Translations under genes and position numbers: made by a program
In this document: in pieces, positions 61,940 through 64,000 of the stretch
Position numbering within the stretch: the stretch's first letter is position 1
Layout of the letters: the number at the start of each line of letters is the position of its first letter
Notes under the pieces: generated by a model
The model's input: the letters and a program-made list of their open reading frames with translations, nothing else
What the model was told of the DNA's origin: nothing
Database searches by the model: none
Source: Prorocentrum cordatum
Lineage: Eukaryota; Sar; Dinophyceae; Prorocentrales; Prorocentraceae
Length of the DNA stretch: 64,000 bases
Direction: 5' to 3'
NCBI GenBank assembly: GCA_963575745.1
Contig: CAUYUJ010017629.1
Location: 26,001 to 90,000 of the forward strand

Positions 61940-62045
61940 AGTAGGCTTGGTTCCCGGGGTTCCCGGTTCCGGGCTCCCGGGTTCCCGGTTATTGGTACCA
62001 GGCCGATTTCGGTGGGTTTTGGGTTCGGGCTCCTGGGTTCCCGGT
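61940..62045 (+). repeat. GGTTCCCGG minisatellite
   Basis: Irregular repeats of GGTTCCCGG / GGGCTCCCGG. Confidence 0.8.
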
Positions 62046-62093
62046 CGATCTCTTCAGCGAAAACCATCCACCGATTAGGTTTTTTCTTTGGTG

Positions 62094-62095
<2 letters not shown>

Positions 62096-62133
<38 letters not shown>

Positions 62134-62175
62134 ACATCTGTATATATAGATGTGTGTATGCATATATAGCATATA
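62096..62175. repeat. (TA)n microsatellite
   Basis: TA run with ATATATAGNTGTGT variation. Confidence 0.95.
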
Positions 62176-62244
62176 TACATACAGATAATATTATTAACCT
62201 AAAGAAACCCAATCAGTGGATGATTTGAACATTGATACCATGGA

Positions 62245-62460
62245 TCTTGAGATCGACTGTTAGATCGATAATGAGATCGATAGTGCAATCGATAGTGAGG
62301 ACGATTGGAAGGTCGATGGTGAGACCGAGACTGAAATCGATTCAATGAGATCGGTAATGAGATCGATCGCAAGATCGCTCATGCGATCTCTAGCGAGATC
62401 GCTTGTGTGATTGATAGTGAGATCGATTGTGAGATCGATGGTGAGATCGATCGAAGAGCG
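62245..62460 (+). repeat. GAGATCGATNGT degenerate 12-bp array
   Basis: About 17 imperfect tandem copies. Confidence 0.9.
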
Positions 62461-62614
62461 GATCGGGCAGGGCCAGCAGACCACCGAAGTGCAGGGCTTT
62501 ATGGAGTCGGGTCGAGTGGAGCTCGGCGAACGGGCAGGGCGTCTCTGGCGGGCGGGACCTGAAAGTGTGCGGCTTTTTCGAGTCTGGCTAAGTCGGGCAG
62601 AGCGAGCTAGTGTT

Positions 62615-62735
62615 AAGTCGGGCGTGTCCCCTTACCGGGGGATTTTCGACAACAAATAAGAAATACCCCAAACATATTCCAAAAAGGTCAAAAAATACTC
62701 AACAAATAGTCCCCGGACGATTTTGGGACCATTTT
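62615..62735 (+). mobile_element. GTCGGGCGTGTCC element fragment
   Basis: Left end and AT-rich core related to 57402-57572; the right end is not clear. Confidence 0.6.
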
Positions 62736-62892
62736 TGGATTATTTCCCAACCATCCTGTGGTGTTGGGTCCTCGTTTTGAAGACGTCGCCCCGCGTTTCT
62801 CCTCCTCCTCCTCCTCCTCCTGCTCTCCTCTCCTCCTCCCCCTCCTCCTCCCCCCTCTCCCTGCGTTTCACCCATCCAGTACAGCGTTTCGT

Positions 62893-63965
62893 GGCCCCAT
62901 AGGGAGCTCCACCGAAGGCTCCAGTGGCTGCGTTCGCATGGTGGCCCCGGCCCATTTTGGCGCACCCCTCACGAGGATCGTGGCCCCATAGGGAGCTCCA
63001 CCGAAGGCTCCAGTGGCAGCGTTCGCATGTGGGCCCCGCCCCATTTCGGCGCACCCCTCACGAGGATGGTGGCCCCATAGGGAGCTCCACCGAAGGCCCC
63101 AGTGGCTGCGTTAGCATGTGGGCCCCGCCCCATTTTGGCGCACCCCTCACGAGGATCGTGGCCCCATAGGGAGCTCCACCGAAGGCTCCAGTGGCAGCGT
63201 TCGCATAGTGGCCCCGCTCCATTTTGGCGCACCCCTCACCGAGGCTCCAGTGGCAGCGTTCGCATGGCGGCCCCGGGCCATTTCGGCACACCCCTCACGA
63301 GGATCGTGGCCCCATAGGGAGCTCCACCGAAGGCCCCAGTGGCTGCGTTCGCATGGTGGCCCCGGCCCATTTTGGCGCACCCCTCACGAGGATCGTGGCC
63401 CCATAGGGAGCTCCACCGAAGGCTCCAGTGGCAGCGTTCGCATGTGGGCCCCGCCCCATTTCGGCGCACCCCTCACGAGGATCGTGGCCCCATAGGGAGC
63501 TCCACCGAAGGCACCAGTGGCAGCGTTCGCATGGCGGCCCCGGGCCATTTCGGCACACCCCTCACGAGGATCGTGGCCCCATAGGGAGCTCCACCGAAGG
63601 CTTCAGTGGCAGCGTTCGCATGGCGGCCCCGGGCCATTTCGGCACACCCCTCACGAGGATCGTGGCCCCATAAGAGAGCTCCACCGAAGGCCCCAGTGGC
63701 AGCGTTCGCATGGCGGCCCCGGGCTATTTCGGCACACCCCTCACGAGGATCGTGGCCCCATAGGGAGCTCCATCGAAGGCTCCAGTGGCAGGATTCGCAT
63801 GGCGGCCTCGGGCCATGTCGACACACCCTTCACGAGGATCGTGGCCCCATAGGGAGCTCCACCGAAGGCCCTCAGTGGCAAGGTTCGCATGGCGGCCTCG
63901 GGCCATTTCGGCACACCCCTCATGAGGATCGTGGCCCCATAGGAGCTCCACCGAAGGCGCCAATG
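62893..63965 (+). repeat. 89-bp satellite (about 12 units)
   Basis: Units begin GTGGCCCCATAGGGAGCTCC and contain GCGTTCGCATGGCGGCCCCG and TTTCGGCACACCCCTCACGA. One unit near 63240 is shortened. Units to the left are less alike than those in the middle. Confidence 0.97.
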
Positions 63966-64000
63966 GCAGACTCCCTCATGGCTCTCAGAACCCTTTCCTG

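Noticed and set aside
62893-63965. Overlapping frames in the 89-bp repeat (HRELHRRLQWQRS type)
   Set aside because: Unit length is not a multiple of three and no frame continues through the array.

Overview
The window looks like nuclear DNA of a dinoflagellate. I base this on GC-rich, repeat-packed sequence, tiny exons scattered over kilobases, introns that begin GA or GC as often as GT with a short direct repeat across both splice sites, Cys-rich and Thr/Ala-rich proteins typical of the group, and a 16-nt exact match to the dinoflagellate spliced leader at 56975-56990. A Prorocentrum-like or Symbiodiniaceae-like genome would fit, but the species cannot be fixed from sequence alone.

Layout. 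39-3175 (minus): at least seven, probably eight, exons of a split C5-cytosine DNA methyltransferase, running off the left edge. 4962-14931 (plus): a secreted trypsin-like serine protease with a repeated Cys-rich tail, exons separated by introns of up to about 2.2 kb. 15685-25929 (plus): a 10,245-bp element with 18-bp perfect terminal inverted repeats, a likely 2-bp target duplication (TG), AT-rich ends and five same-strand genes, the last a DDE-like transposase candidate. Every intergenic gap in it, and the outer side of the first and last gene, carries arrays of an 18-bp hairpin motif (AGCGGT, about 6 nt, ACCGCT) that I do not see elsewhere in the window. It sits inside a copy of a ~240-bp repeat whose uninterrupted sister lies 1.5 kb upstream, so the insertion point can be read directly. 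28060-38395 (plus): a mucin-like Pro/Thr/Ala-rich surface-type protein gene with a 6-kb intron holding a 5'-truncated LINE. 38.4-64 kb: no convincing gene; the region is made of MITEs, triplet tracts, a truncated tRNA-Asn, a 4.6-kb inverted-repeat element built from ~101-bp tandem units (43.85-48.44 kb) and an 89-bp satellite at the right edge.

How the parts relate. The three host genes show how this genome is built: many introns consist largely of MITE-like hairpin elements, sometimes lying within a few bases of a splice site. The five genes of the 10-kb element are best read as one mobile unit: a transposase, a C4-zinc/coiled-coil protein and three smaller proteins, two with lysine-rich tails, probably nucleic-acid binding. 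Its coherent gene order, clean boundaries and private hairpin arrays make it the strongest candidate for an undescribed system here.

Most long open frames in this window are artefacts of GC-rich tandem repeats and are not annotated as genes.
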